This document shows, piece after piece, positions 1-11,321 of a stretch of DNA of 11,498 nt. Origin of the DNA: CAXMWX01 sp051008185 (GTDB lineage: Bacteria > Pseudomonadota > Gammaproteobacteria > Eutrophobiales > Eutrophobiaceae). How positions within the stretch are numbered: the first letter of the stretch is position 1; each line of letters opens with the position of its first letter. The stretch covers positions 1-11,498 of the forward strand of contig JBPCXW010000062.1 of assembly GCA_051008185.1 (NCBI GenBank). The letters are read 5' to 3'. Under the pieces are notes generated by a model that ran no database searches, had not been told where the DNA came from, and saw only the letters and a program-made list of their open reading frames with translations. Both the position numbers and the translations under genes were made by a program.

Positions 1-3000
1 GGCGATAACATCGCCGACATTAACCTGCGCGCCGTCCTCAATAGTGATAACGGCCCTCGGGGGTAACGGGTAGTGGGCGGGAATATCCGTATCCGGGATC
101 TTCAGTTCCTCACCCTTGTTATCTATCATATGCACTGCCGGACGCATATCCTTGGCACTGCTGGGACGCATCTTCGGGTCCATGATCACGGTGTCGGTCA
201 GGCCGGTGATCTCATCCCTGTGTTTGTGCATGGTTACGCCCTCTACAATGCCGTGGAACTGCACCTTGCCGCTCATCTCGGAGATAACCGGATGGGTATG
301 TGGATCCCAGCTGGCAATCCGGGCACCGGTCTCCACGCTGTCACCATCCGCCACGGTCAATACCGCGCCGTAAGGAAGTCTGTAACGCTCACGTTCGCGT
401 CCCACTTCATCCAGCAATGACACCTCACCGGAGCGGGAGACCACCACCTTGTTGCCATCCCCCTGATCAAGTATCTTCACATTGTCCAGACGAATGGTGC
501 CGCCGTACTTTACTTCAACCGCACTGACCGCCGCCGCCCGCGAGGCGGCGCCGCCGATATGGAAGGTGCGCATGGTCAGCTGAGTGCCCGGCTCACCGAT
601 AGACTGGGCGGCGACCACGCCTACGGCCTCGCCCTTGCTGACCAGATGTCCGCGCCCCAGATCACGGCCGTAACACAGGGCGCAGATACCGTAACGGGTC
701 TTGCAGGTGATGGCCGAGCGCACATACACTTCATCCACGCCGCGCTCATCCAGTATTTCCACCCATTTTTCGTCCAGCAAGGTACCGGCCGGGACGATCA
801 CTTCTTCCGTGGCAGGCTTCACTGCGTCTTTGACCAGTACCCGGCCCAATACGCGCTCGGCCAGATGTTCAACCACATCGCCACCTTCAATGATAGAGGT
901 CATTTCCACGCCCTCTGTGGTACCGCAATCATGTTCAACCACCACTAAGTCCTGCGCCACATCTACCAGACGCCGGGTCAGGTAACCGGAGTTGGCGGTT
1001 TTCAATGCGGTGTCCGTCAGGCCCTTGCGGGCGCCGTGGGTGGAGATGAAGTATTGCAAGACATCCAGACCTTCGCGGAAGTTCGCGGTGATGGGCGTCT
1101 CAATGATGGCACCATCCGGTTTTGTCATCAGGCCGCGCATACCGGCCAGCTGCCTGATCTGGGCGGTGGAACCGCGGGCGCCGGAATCGGCCATCATGTA
1201 GACGGAGTTGAACGATGGCTCGGAGACCTCGTTGCCGTCCCGGTCCCGCACTATATCTATACTCAGTTTTTCCATCATGGCCTTGGCGACCCTTTCATTG
1301 TTTTGCGACCAGATATCCACCACCTTGTTATAGCGTTCACCATCGGTGATCAAACCCGAGGTGTATTGGCCCTGAAATGCCTCTACTTCTTTCTCGGCCT
1401 CTTCTATAATCTCGTCTTTTTCCACCGGGATCTCCATGTCTTCCACCCCGAAAGATACACCGCCGCGGGTGGAGTAATGAAACCCCGTGTACATTAGCTG
1501 ATCAGAGAAGATAACCGTGGTCTTGAGACCCTGCTGTCGGTAACAGATATTGATGAGTTGGGAAATGGCCTTTTTATCAAGCGGCTTATTCACCAGCGAG
1601 AACGACATACCCTCCGGCAGCCCTCTGGACAACAAGGCCCTGCCGACTGTGGTCTGCACCCGTTCCGTAGTGATGACTTCTTCATTTTCCTCATTGACGC
1701 CAATGTGTTTGATCCGCACATGCACCTTGGCGTGAATGCCTACCGCATTGGCTTCATAGGCGCGATGCACCTCATCCACATCGGCGAATATCTTGCCGGA
1801 ACCTTTGCCGGAACCCTTGGCGTTGGCTGACTCGCGGGTCATATAGTACAGGCCCAGCACCACATCTTGCGTCGGGACGATGATCGGCTCGCCGTTGGCC
1901 GGGGACAGGATGTTGTTGGTTGACATCATCAGGGAGCGGGCTTCCAGTTGCGCCTCCACGGACAACGGGACATGCACGGCCATCTGGTCTCCGTCAAAGT
2001 CGGCGTTGAATGCTGTGCAGACCAAAGGATGCAACTGTATGGCCTTGCCTTCAATCAGCACCGGCTCAAATGCCTGGATCCCCAAGCGGTGCAGGGTCGG
2101 TGCGCGATTCAGCATCACCGGATGTTCGCGGATGACTTCTTCCAGAATATCCCAGACTTCGGGGCCTTCCCGCTCCACCAGTTTCTTTGCGGCCTTGATG
2201 GTGGTCACCAGTCCGCGGCGTTCCAGCTTGCCGAAAATAAACGGCTTGAATAATTCCAGCGCCATCTTCTTTGGCAAGCCGCACTGATGCAGTTTCAATG
2301 TCGGCCCGACCACGATCACGGAACGGCCGGAATAATCCACCCGCTTGCCCAGCAGATTCTGCCGGAAACGTCCCTGCTTGCCCTTGATCATGTCCGCCAG
2401 TGATTTCAGCGGTAGCTTATTGGTTCCGGTAATGGCGCGGCCACGGCGACCGTTGTCCAGCAGGGCATCCACGGCTTCCTGCAACATGCGCTTTTCGTTG
2501 CGCACGATAATGTCCGGGGCGTTCAGATCCAGCAGCCTTTTCAGGCGGTTGTTACGGTTGATGACGCGGCGGTACAAATCATTCAGATCAGAGGTCGCAA
2601 AGCGGCCGCCATCCAGCGGTACCAGAGGCCGCAATTCGGGCGGTAGCACCGGCAATACCTCCATTACTATCCACTGCGGCTTGTTGCCGGAGCGTTGGAA
2701 GGCCTCCAGTAACTTCAGGCGTTTGGACAGTTTGCGTAATTTCGTCTCCGAATTGGTGTTCGGGATCTCCTCGCGCAGTTCATTCACTTCCAGATCAAGG
2801 TCAATACCACGCAACAATTTATGAATGGCCTCGGCACCCATCTTGGCTTCAAAATCATCGCCGTATTGTTCCAGGGCCTCAAGATAACTTTCCTCCGTCA
2901 ATAACTGGCAGCGTTCCAACTGGGTCATGCCCGGCTCAATCACGACATAGGCTTCAAAGTACAACACCCGCTCAATTTCGCGCAATGTCATATCCAGCAA

Positions 3001-3381
3001 CAGCCCCATTCTGGAAGGCAATGATTTGAGATACCAGATGTGGGCGACCGGGCTGGCCAACTCAATATGCCCCATACGCTCCCGGCGCACCTTGGACAGA
3101 GTCACCTCAACCCCACATTTCTCGCACACCGTGCCGCGGTGTTTCAGGCGTTTGTACTTGCCGCACAAACATTCATGATCTTTGGTGGGACCGAAGATCT
3201 TGGCACAGAACAAGCCGTCTCGTTCAGGCTTGAAGGTACGATAGTTGATCGTCTCCGGTTTTTTTACTTCACCATACGACCAGGAACGTATCTTCTCAGG
3301 CGATGCCAGACCGATGGCAATGCAATCAAATTCATCTGTATTGCCCTGTTGCTTCAGGAAATTTTTGAGTAAGTCTTTCAA
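1..3381 (-). CDS. rpoC: RNA polymerase subunit beta' (5' part, runs off the left edge)
   Basis: Encodes the first 1127 residues of beta', the subunit carrying the catalytic magnesium site of RNA polymerase. The frame is open throughout and aligns with E. coli RpoC from its first residues (LKDLLKNFL). Seen: the first zinc site with Cys71, Cys73, Cys86 and Cys89; the catalytic NADFDGD with Asp461, Asp463 and Asp465; the second zinc site with Cys819, Cys893, Cys900 and Cys903; and the trigger-loop segment QLTMRTFHIGG with Arg938 and His941. Compared with the usual length of about 1400, some 270-280 C-terminal residues lie outside the window. The start is TTG at 3381: an in-frame TGA sits two codons upstream, so no earlier start is possible, and GGAGG lies 9 bases upstream. 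It follows rpoB by 59 bases and is surely co-transcribed. A short GSGK-GSGK repeat occurs near residues 523-530, in a variable stretch. Identification is certain. Confidence 0.99.
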   Translation of the reverse strand, partial: MKDLLKNFLKQQGNTDEFDCIAIGLASPEKIRSWSYGEVKKPETINYRTFKPERDGLFCAKIFGPTKDHECLCGKYKRLKHRGTVCEKCGVEVTLSKVRRERMGHIELASPVAHIWYLKSLPSRMGLLLDMTLREIERVLYFEAYVVIEPGMTQLERCQLLTEESYLEALEQYGDDFEAKMGAEAIHKLLRGIDLDLEVNELREEIPNTNSETKLRKLSKRLKLLEAFQRSGNKPQWIVMEVLPVLPPELRPLVPLDGGRFATSDLNDLYRRVINRNNRLKRLLDLNAPDIIVRNEKRMLQEAVDALLDNGRRGRAITGTNKLPLKSLADMIKGKQGRFRQNLLGKRVDYSGRSVIVVGPTLKLHQCGLPKKMALELFKPFIFGKLERRGLVTTIKAAKKLVEREGPEVWDILEEVIREHPVMLNRAPTLHRLGIQAFEPVLIEGKAIQLHPLVCTAFNADFDGDQMAVHVPLSVEAQLEARSLMMSTNNILSPANGEPIIVPTQDVVLGLYYMTRESANAKGSGKGSGKIFADVDEVHRAYEANAVGIHAKVHVRIKHIGVNEENEEVITTERVQTTVGRALLSRGLPEGMSFSLVNKPLDKKAISQLINICYRQQGLKTTVIFSDQLMYTGFHYSTRGGVSFGVEDMEIPVEKDEIIEEAEKEVEAFQGQYTSGLITDGERYNKVVDIWSQNNERVAKAMMEKLSIDIVRDRDGNEVSEPSFNSVYMMADSGARGSTAQIRQLAGMRGLMTKPDGAIIETPITANFREGLDVLQYFISTHGARKGLTDTALKTANSGYLTRRLVDVAQDLVVVEHDCGTTEGVEMTSIIEGGDVVEHLAERVLGRVLVKDAVKPATEEVIVPAGTLLDEKWVEILDERGVDEVYVRSAITCKTRYGICALCYGRDLGRGHLVSKGEAVGVVAAQSIGEPGTQLTMRTFHIGGAASRAAAVSAVEVKYGGTIRLDNVKILDQGDGNKVVVSRSGEVSLLDEVGRERERYRLPYGAVLTVADGDSVETGARIASWDPHTHPVISEMSGKVQFHGIVEGVTMHKHRDEITGLTDTVIMDPKMRPSSAKDMRPAVHMIDNKGEELKIPDTDIPAHYPLPPRAVITIEDGAQVNVGDVIA

Positions 3382-3395
3382 AGCTCACTACCTCC
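3379..3395 (-). promoter_or_regulatory. rpoC ribosome binding site and TTG start
   Basis: On the minus strand GGAGG (3391-3395) is followed by nine bases and then TTG (3379-3381). The codons just before the TTG read TGA GCT, so the frame is closed immediately upstream. Translation from this TTG gives LKDLLKNFL, which matches the conserved N-terminus of RpoC, so initiation here is strongly supported. A GTG overlaps this site but is in another frame. Confidence 0.9.
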
Positions 3396-3440
3396 GGAAT
3401 AGGGTGTGGTTTTGTTCACTGACTGATATGCGCCCATAGC

Positions 3441-7700
<4,260 letters not shown>

Positions 7701-7727
7701 CTGTATTCCTCATTATGATACGGCAAC

Positions 7728-7745
7728 GCATCCCAAACGGGATGC
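7728..7745 (-). promoter_or_regulatory. Second hairpin, just upstream of the rpoB ribosome binding site
   Basis: A perfect 7-bp inverted repeat: GCATCCC at 7728-7734 pairs with GGGATGC at 7739-7745 around a 4-base loop. It ends about 15 bases before the rpoB Shine-Dalgarno sequence on the transcript. It could be part of a processing site or set the 5' end of processed rpoBC mRNA. The function is inferred. Confidence 0.5.
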
Positions 7746-7786
7746 TGACGGGGGCGATTGCAGAATCCGCCCATGCGCCCGCGCAA

Positions 7787-7812
7787 CCTGCCCCGCGAGC
7801 AAGCGGGGCAGG
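7787..7812 (-). terminator. Strong GC hairpin after rplL, candidate attenuator
   Basis: A perfect 10-bp inverted repeat: CCTGCCCCGC at 7787-7796 pairs with GCGGGGCAGG at 7803-7812, with a 6-base loop. A further five pairs (7778-7782 with 7814-7818) can extend it across a small internal loop. It begins about 12 bases after the rplL stop codon. No T-run follows it on the minus strand, so it is not a classic intrinsic terminator. A pause or partial attenuator, or an mRNA-stabilising structure protecting the rplL 3' end, fits better. Confidence 0.6.
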
Positions 7813-7824
7813 GGCGGGAATACC

Positions 7825-8208
7825 TTATTTAAGCTCAACAGCAGCGCCGGCTTCTTCAAGCTGTTTCTTGATATCTTCAGCTTCGTCTTTCGCGGCGGCT
7901 TCCTTGATCGTGGAAGGTGCACTTTCCACCAGCTCTTTTGCTTCCTTGAGACCCATGCCGGTTACCGTGCGTACAACCTTGATCACAGCAACCTTGTTGT
8001 CACCAAAACTGCTCATCACAACATTGAACTCGGTCTTCTCCTCTGCGGCAGCGGCAGCAGCACCATCGGCGGGTGCGGCGGCAGCCATTGCAACAGGAGC
8101 CGCGGCGGATACGCCCCAGGTCTCTTCCAGCTCGGAAATAAGCTCAACCAGTTCTATAACCGGCATATTGCCCAACGCTTCTTTAATTTCATCTCTTGAT
8201 ACGGCCAT
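7825..8208 (-). CDS. rplL: Ribosomal protein L7/L12
   Basis: The 127-residue stalk protein, present as dimers bound to L10, which recruits and activates translation GTPases such as EF-Tu and EF-G. Seen: an N-terminal dimerisation and L10-binding domain (about residues 1-32, with IELVELISELEE), an alanine-rich flexible hinge (about 33-56), and the C-terminal factor-binding domain with the conserved KVAVIKVVRTVTGMGLKEAK segment and a closing LEEAGAAVELK. Length is normal for the family (about 120-128). The ATG start has AGGAG seven bases upstream. It follows rplJ by 43 bases, which fits co-transcription and the need for several copies of L7/L12 per L10. Identification is certain. Confidence 0.98.
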   Translation of the reverse strand: MAVSRDEIKEALGNMPVIELVELISELEETWGVSAAAPVAMAAAAPADGAAAAAAEEKTEFNVVMSSFGDNKVAVIKVVRTVTGMGLKEAKELVESAPSTIKEAAAKDEAEDIKKQLEEAGAAVELK

Positions 8209-8251
8209 TTTTATACTCCTCTCTAAATCGTTTTACTAAGTTGAAGGAAAA

Positions 8252-8779
8252 TCAGGCAGCCTGTCCCTGATCCCGTTTTGCAGCCAGCACCCGGACAAAC
8301 TTCGCCTGCGGTTCTGCCAGAACCCGAACGAATTTGCCCAGAGGCGCCTGCATGAGACCAAGCAACATGGCACGGGCCTGCTCCAGTGAAGGCATTGTTG
8401 CCAGCCGTTCAATATCACCGGCTTCCAGTAATTTGCCATCCATTGCCACCAACCTGACTACCAGTTTGTCATTCTCTCTGGCGAAGTCACGGATGACCTT
8501 TGCTGCCGACCCCGGCTCATCACCGGAGAATGCCAGCAATAACGGGCCGACAAGCCTTTCCCGCATGCAGTCGAATTTCGTTCCCTCAAGGGCACGTCGT
8601 GCCAGGGTGTTACGAACCACCCTGAGATACACGCCGGCCTGACGCGCTGATTGCCGTAAACCGGTCATCTCGGCGACATCCAGGCCGATGTATTCGGCTG
8701 CGATGGCAGTGGGGGCCTGTTCCGCAACTGCGGCGACTTCACTGACAATTGCCTGTTTCTGCTCTAATGTAAGACTCAC
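8252..8779 (-). CDS. rplJ: Ribosomal protein L10
   Basis: The 175-residue L10 protein anchors L7/L12 dimers to 23S rRNA and, as a complex with L7/L12, normally represses its own mRNA. The N-terminal rRNA-binding part is clear (TLEQKQAIVSEVAAVAEQ, then GVYLRVVRNTLARRALEGT), and the C-terminal helix that carries L7/L12 follows. I chose the GTG at 8779 because AGGAGG (8787-8792) lies seven bases upstream and the protein then starts like other L10 proteins. An ATG at 8833 would add 18 residues without family similarity, from inside the leader RNA. The C-terminal end contains KFVRVLA twice, eleven residues apart, making the protein about ten residues longer than E. coli L10. It is the first gene after the 248-base leader. 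Confidence 0.97.
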   Translation of the reverse strand: MSLTLEQKQAIVSEVAAVAEQAPTAIAAEYIGLDVAEMTGLRQSARQAGVYLRVVRNTLARRALEGTKFDCMRERLVGPLLLAFSGDEPGSAAKVIRDFARENDKLVVRLVAMDGKLLEAGDIERLATMPSLEQARAMLLGLMQAPLGKFVRVLAEPQAKFVRVLAAKRDQGQAA

Positions 8780-9027
8780 TACTTTGCCTCCTGTTACCGT
8801 GCGGACACAGCCACAACAACTGTGCTTTCGCATCCATGCGACCGTGTCCGGTTAATTGTCACGGTGACCTTCCTCAGTAAAACTGTGTCGGGTTACACCG
8901 TCTGCGCAGGCCGACGCCTGATAAGGCATCACGCCAATTAAGTGACCTCCGTCACGCCTACGGTCTTTGACGGCTGCTGTATCCATTCACCAGCCCAAAG
9001 TTCTGTGTGGGGTTATCGCCCCAAGTT
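8780..9027 (-). promoter_or_regulatory. rplJ leader, probable L10 autoregulatory RNA
   Basis: This 248-base spacer upstream of rplJ has no gene on either strand that I can support. Its transcript can form several helices: TGGGG with CCCCA right after rplA (9008-9012 with 9019-9023); CCGTCA with TGACGG (8949-8954 with 8968-8973); an alternative GTGAC with GTCAC (8942-8946 with 8951-8955) that shares bases with the previous one; GACGCC with GGCATC (8913-8918 with 8925-8930, one G-U pair); and CGGACAC with GTGTCCG (8802-8808 with 8844-8850) just before the ribosome binding site. The segment GCGCAGACGGTG resembles the conserved core of the enterobacterial leader as I remember it. In E. coli the L10-L7/L12 complex binds here and represses translation, and the same role is inferred. 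A promoter for rplJL-rpoBC may also lie here, but I could not pick a convincing one. Confidence 0.7.
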
Positions 9028-9717
9028 TTATAACGTACTCTGATCAACAACCACGCCCGGCCCCATGCTGCTGGAAAGCGAAATCTTGCGCATATAGACG
9101 CCCTTGGAGCCGCCGGGTTTCAATTTATGTAAATCGGCAAGCAAACTGGTCAGGTTGTCCCGCAACTTATCCGCATCAAACGAGGCCTTGCCGATGATGC
9201 AATGGATAATGCCGTTTTTATCGGTGCGATATTGCACCTGACCTGACTTTGCGTTGCTTACCGCCTGTTTGATATCCGCGGTGACGGTGCCGACCTTGGG
9301 GTTCGGCATCAAGCCGCGCGGCCCCAGCACCTTGCCCAGCTTGCTGACCAGAGACATCGTGTCAGGGGCGGCGATCACCACTTCAAAATCAGTAAAACCA
9401 CCTTGTATCTTTTCCACCAGATCATCCATGCCGACATGCTCGGCACCCGCCTGTTTGGCCTCGTCCGCCTGCCCGCCCTGGGCGAATACGGCAACCCGTA
9501 CTGTTTTACCCGTGCCGCCGGGTAAAACGGTGGAACCCCGCACCACCTGATCGGATTTGCGGGAATCAATGCCCAGATTGATCGCCACCTCCACGGTCTC
9601 GTCAAACTTTGCCGTGGCGCATTCCTTGACGAGATTCAACGCATCGCCAAGCGCATACTGCTTGTCGGGCTCTACTTTCTCCAGCATGACCTGTCGGCGT
9701 TTGTATGGTTTTGTCAT
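9028..9717 (-). CDS. rplA: Ribosomal protein L1
   Basis: The 229-residue L1 protein binds 23S rRNA at the mobile L1 stalk beside the E site and, in E. coli, represses the rplK-rplA mRNA. Seen: the N-terminal segment KFDETVEVAINLGIDSRKSDQ, the central GKVLGPRGLMPNPKVGTVT signature, and the rRNA-binding KSGQVQYRTDKNGIIHCIIGK. It matches E. coli L1 (234 residues) almost throughout, with a slightly shorter C-terminus. The start is a choice between a GTG at 9723, which overlaps the rplK stop as GTGA, and an ATG at 9717. The ATG gives MTKPYKRR, the same N-terminal length as E. coli, and lies about nine bases from GAGGG, whereas the GTG would be only three bases away, so I prefer the ATG. A small hairpin follows the stop codon. 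Confidence 0.97.
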   Translation of the reverse strand: MTKPYKRRQVMLEKVEPDKQYALGDALNLVKECATAKFDETVEVAINLGIDSRKSDQVVRGSTVLPGGTGKTVRVAVFAQGGQADEAKQAGAEHVGMDDLVEKIQGGFTDFEVVIAAPDTMSLVSKLGKVLGPRGLMPNPKVGTVTADIKQAVSNAKSGQVQYRTDKNGIIHCIIGKASFDADKLRDNLTSLLADLHKLKPGGSKGVYMRKISLSSSMGPGVVVDQSTL

Positions 9718-9719
9718 CG

Positions 9720-10151
9720 TCACACGCCCTCTGTTTCCAGGCCCATACTGCGGGCCGTGCCGGCGATGGTACGTACCGCCGCATCCAGATCGTTGGCACT
9801 CAGGTCGGAATCTTTGGTCTTGGCGATCTCTTCCAGTTGTGCACGGGATACCTTGCCGACCTTGTCCGTATGCGGTGTGCTGCTGCCGCTCTTGACACCC
9901 GCCGCCTTTTTCAGCAAATACGAGGCCGGTGTGGTCTTGGTGACAAAGGTAAAACTTTTGTCGTTATAAACTGTAATCACAACCGGCACCGGCAGGCCCT
10001 GTTCCATTTCCTGTGTCTGTGCATTGAACTCCTTGCAAAAATCCATAATGTTCAACCCATGCTGACCCAGAGCCGGCCCCACCGGCGGGCTGGGGTTAGC
10101 CTGCCCCGCGGGGACCTGCAATTTGATATAAGTTTCAATTTGTTTCGCCAC
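9720..10151 (-). CDS. rplK: Ribosomal protein L11
   Basis: The 143-residue L11 protein binds the GTPase-associated region of 23S rRNA near the base of the L7/L12 stalk and takes part in factor action and RelA sensing. The proline-rich N-terminal NPSPPVGPALGQHGLNIMDF, the FTFVTKTTPASYLLKKAAG segment and the C-terminal rRNA-binding domain ending TARSMGLE are all clear. Length equals the family norm (142 in E. coli). The start codon is GTG, with AGGAG seven bases upstream, and the second residue onward (AKQIETYIKLQV) matches the family. It lies 51 bases after nusG, and its TGA stop is separated from the preferred rplA start by two bases, so translation of the pair is probably coupled. Confidence 0.98.
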   Translation of the reverse strand: MAKQIETYIKLQVPAGQANPSPPVGPALGQHGLNIMDFCKEFNAQTQEMEQGLPVPVVITVYNDKSFTFVTKTTPASYLLKKAAGVKSGSSTPHTDKVGKVSRAQLEEIAKTKDSDLSANDLDAAVRTIAGTARSMGLETEGV

Positions 10152-10202
10152 TTCAATACTCCTACGGGTACATTATGTTTCAGTAAGCCGGTGTAAAACC
10201 GC

Positions 10203-10736
10203 TTACTCTTTTTCCACCTGGGTGAACTCAAGCTCAACCGGCGTGGAACGACCGAAAATCGTCACCGATACATGCAACCGGCTCTTTTCATAATTCACTT
10301 CTTCAACTACGCCATTAAAATCTGTGAATGGACCGTCGGTGACACGCACCACCTCACCGGCCTCAAACAGCACCTTGGGCCGCGGCTTATCCACGCCTTC
10401 CTCAATCCGCTGCAGGATATTGTCCGCCTCGCTATCAGATATGGGCGACGGGTTATCCGATGTCCCACCTATAAAACCCAATACCCTCGGGGACTCCTTG
10501 ATCAAATGCCAAGTCGCATCGTTCATATCCATCTGCACCAGCACATAGCCCGGAAAAAACTTTCTCTCACTCTTGCGTTTTTTACCGTCACGCATTTCCA
10601 CAACTTCTTCCGTAGGCACCAGTATGTCACCGAACTGATCCTGTAATTCACTCCGCTCAACCCGGTCCCTGATTGTCTGCATCACCTGTTGTTCGTAACC
10701 TGAATAAGCCTGCACCACATACCATCTTAATGACAT
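10203..10736 (-). CDS. nusG: Transcription elongation and antitermination factor NusG
   Basis: The 177-residue NusG binds the clamp of RNA polymerase, suppresses pausing, and links polymerase to Rho or to the ribosome through S10. Seen: an N-terminal NGN domain (about residues 3-115, starting RWYVVQAYSGYE, with ERKFFPGYVLVQM and the following SPRVLGFIGG), a linker, and a C-terminal KOW domain (about 124-177, with GEVVRVTDGPFTDFNG). Length is normal (181 in E. coli). The ATG start has AAGGGG nine bases upstream, and that site overlaps the stop codon of secE, so the 13-base gap suggests coupled translation. It sits 51 bases before rplK in the usual secE-nusG-rplKA order. Identification is certain. 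Confidence 0.98.
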   Translation of the reverse strand: MSLRWYVVQAYSGYEQQVMQTIRDRVERSELQDQFGDILVPTEEVVEMRDGKKRKSERKFFPGYVLVQMDMNDATWHLIKESPRVLGFIGGTSDNPSPISDSEADNILQRIEEGVDKPRPKVLFEAGEVVRVTDGPFTDFNGVVEEVNYEKSRLHVSVTIFGRSTPVELEFTQVEKE

Positions 10737-10749
10737 AGCATCAGGCCCC

Positions 10750-11121
10750 TTATCCGCCGATTACCAGACGTATAAACTTGCCCAGTATCCAATCCAGACC
10801 CCAGAAAAACAGCGCGGCCACGATAACGGTGAGAATGACCAGCCGCGTTGTCTGCACCGTTTCCTGCCGGGTCGGCCATACCACCTTCCTGATTTCAATC
10901 TGGGCACTGTTGAAAAACTCCCGGAAAACACGCCCCTGCTCTGTCAGCAAAAAAATCCCGGCCGATACACCAACGGCAAACAACAACCCGGCAACACGCA
11001 GTAACTGGGAATGTTCCTCATAGGTATAGTAGAGCACCACCGCAGCGATAATGATCGCCACAGCAATAATGATCTTCACTACATCCAGGCTACTACCGGC
11101 GATCTCAGTGTCTGAACTCAT
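10750..11121 (-). CDS. secE: Preprotein translocase subunit SecE
   Basis: A 123-residue inner membrane protein that clamps SecY in the protein export channel. It has the three-segment form seen in many proteobacteria: hydrophobic stretches at about residues 14-34, 40-60 and 91-115, with the conserved amphipathic region between the second and third (EIRKVVWPTRQET, residues 76-88). Length matches E. coli SecE (127). I chose the ATG at 11121 because it yields MSSDTEIAG, comparable to MSANTEAQG in E. coli. However, it has no proper Shine-Dalgarno sequence: AAGAGA lies about 14 bases upstream and the intervening bases are AT-rich. In-frame ATGs at 11151 and 11163 are alternatives that would add 10 or 14 residues. 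The next gene, nusG, starts 13 bases after its stop. Confidence 0.95.
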   Translation of the reverse strand: MSSDTEIAGSSLDVVKIIIAVAIIIAAVVLYYTYEEHSQLLRVAGLLFAVGVSAGIFLLTEQGRVFREFFNSAQIEIRKVVWPTRQETVQTTRLVILTVIVAALFFWGLDWILGKFIRLVIGG

Positions 11122-11163
11122 ATAATTATAAATATCTCTTTGCACCAGCATCTGCTCTCTCAT

Positions 11164-11239
<76 letters not shown>

Positions 11240-11321
11240 TTTACCTTAATAGTTAAAAAGGGGTTGGACTCCGTCTGACAGGAACAAGCCTGTCGCTAAC
11301 GCGAAGTGCCTCTTGTATTGT
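11240..11321 (-). other. tuf to tRNA-Trp spacer with a small hairpin
   Basis: An 82-base non-coding gap. GACAGG at 11277-11282 pairs with CCTGTC at 11289-11294 around a 6-base loop. A weaker TCGC-TAAC-GCGA repeat overlaps it at its edge. A run of five T appears on the minus strand about 20 bases after the hairpin, too far for a classic terminator. I see no convincing promoter, so read-through from tuf into the tRNA and secE is plausible but not shown. Confidence 0.5.

Larger units (their letters stand above)
7701..7824 (-). promoter_or_regulatory. rplL-rpoB intergenic region
   Basis: A 124-base non-coding spacer that divides the ribosomal protein half of the operon from the RNA polymerase half. 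It holds two separate hairpins, annotated individually, and the rpoB ribosome binding site TGAGGA (7707-7712). In E. coli the corresponding gap holds a partial terminator and an RNase III processing site that set the ratio of L7/L12 to beta. The same role is inferred here from position and structure only. I see no convincing promoter. Confidence 0.6.

Noticed and set aside
8041..8112. GC-rich low-complexity repeat in rplL
   Set aside because: This is the normal alanine-rich hinge of L7/L12, not a separate repeat element.
7715..8239. Plus-strand open frame of 174 codons across the rplL region
   Set aside because: It is an alanine- and serine-rich mirror of the rplL hinge and lies antisense to a certain gene.
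8780..8833. Longer rplJ frame starting at ATG 8833
   Set aside because: The extra 18 residues have no similarity to L10, fall in the folded leader, and ignore the AGGAGG placed seven bases before the GTG at 8779.
9718..9723. GTG at 9723 as the rplA start, overlapping the rplK stop
   Set aside because: The Shine-Dalgarno sequence would be only three bases away, and the ATG at 9717 gives the usual L1 N-terminus. It remains a possible alternative.
11122..11133. TATAAT sequence upstream of secE as a promoter -10 box
   Set aside because: No acceptable -35 element lies 16-18 bases upstream, and the box directly abuts the start codon.
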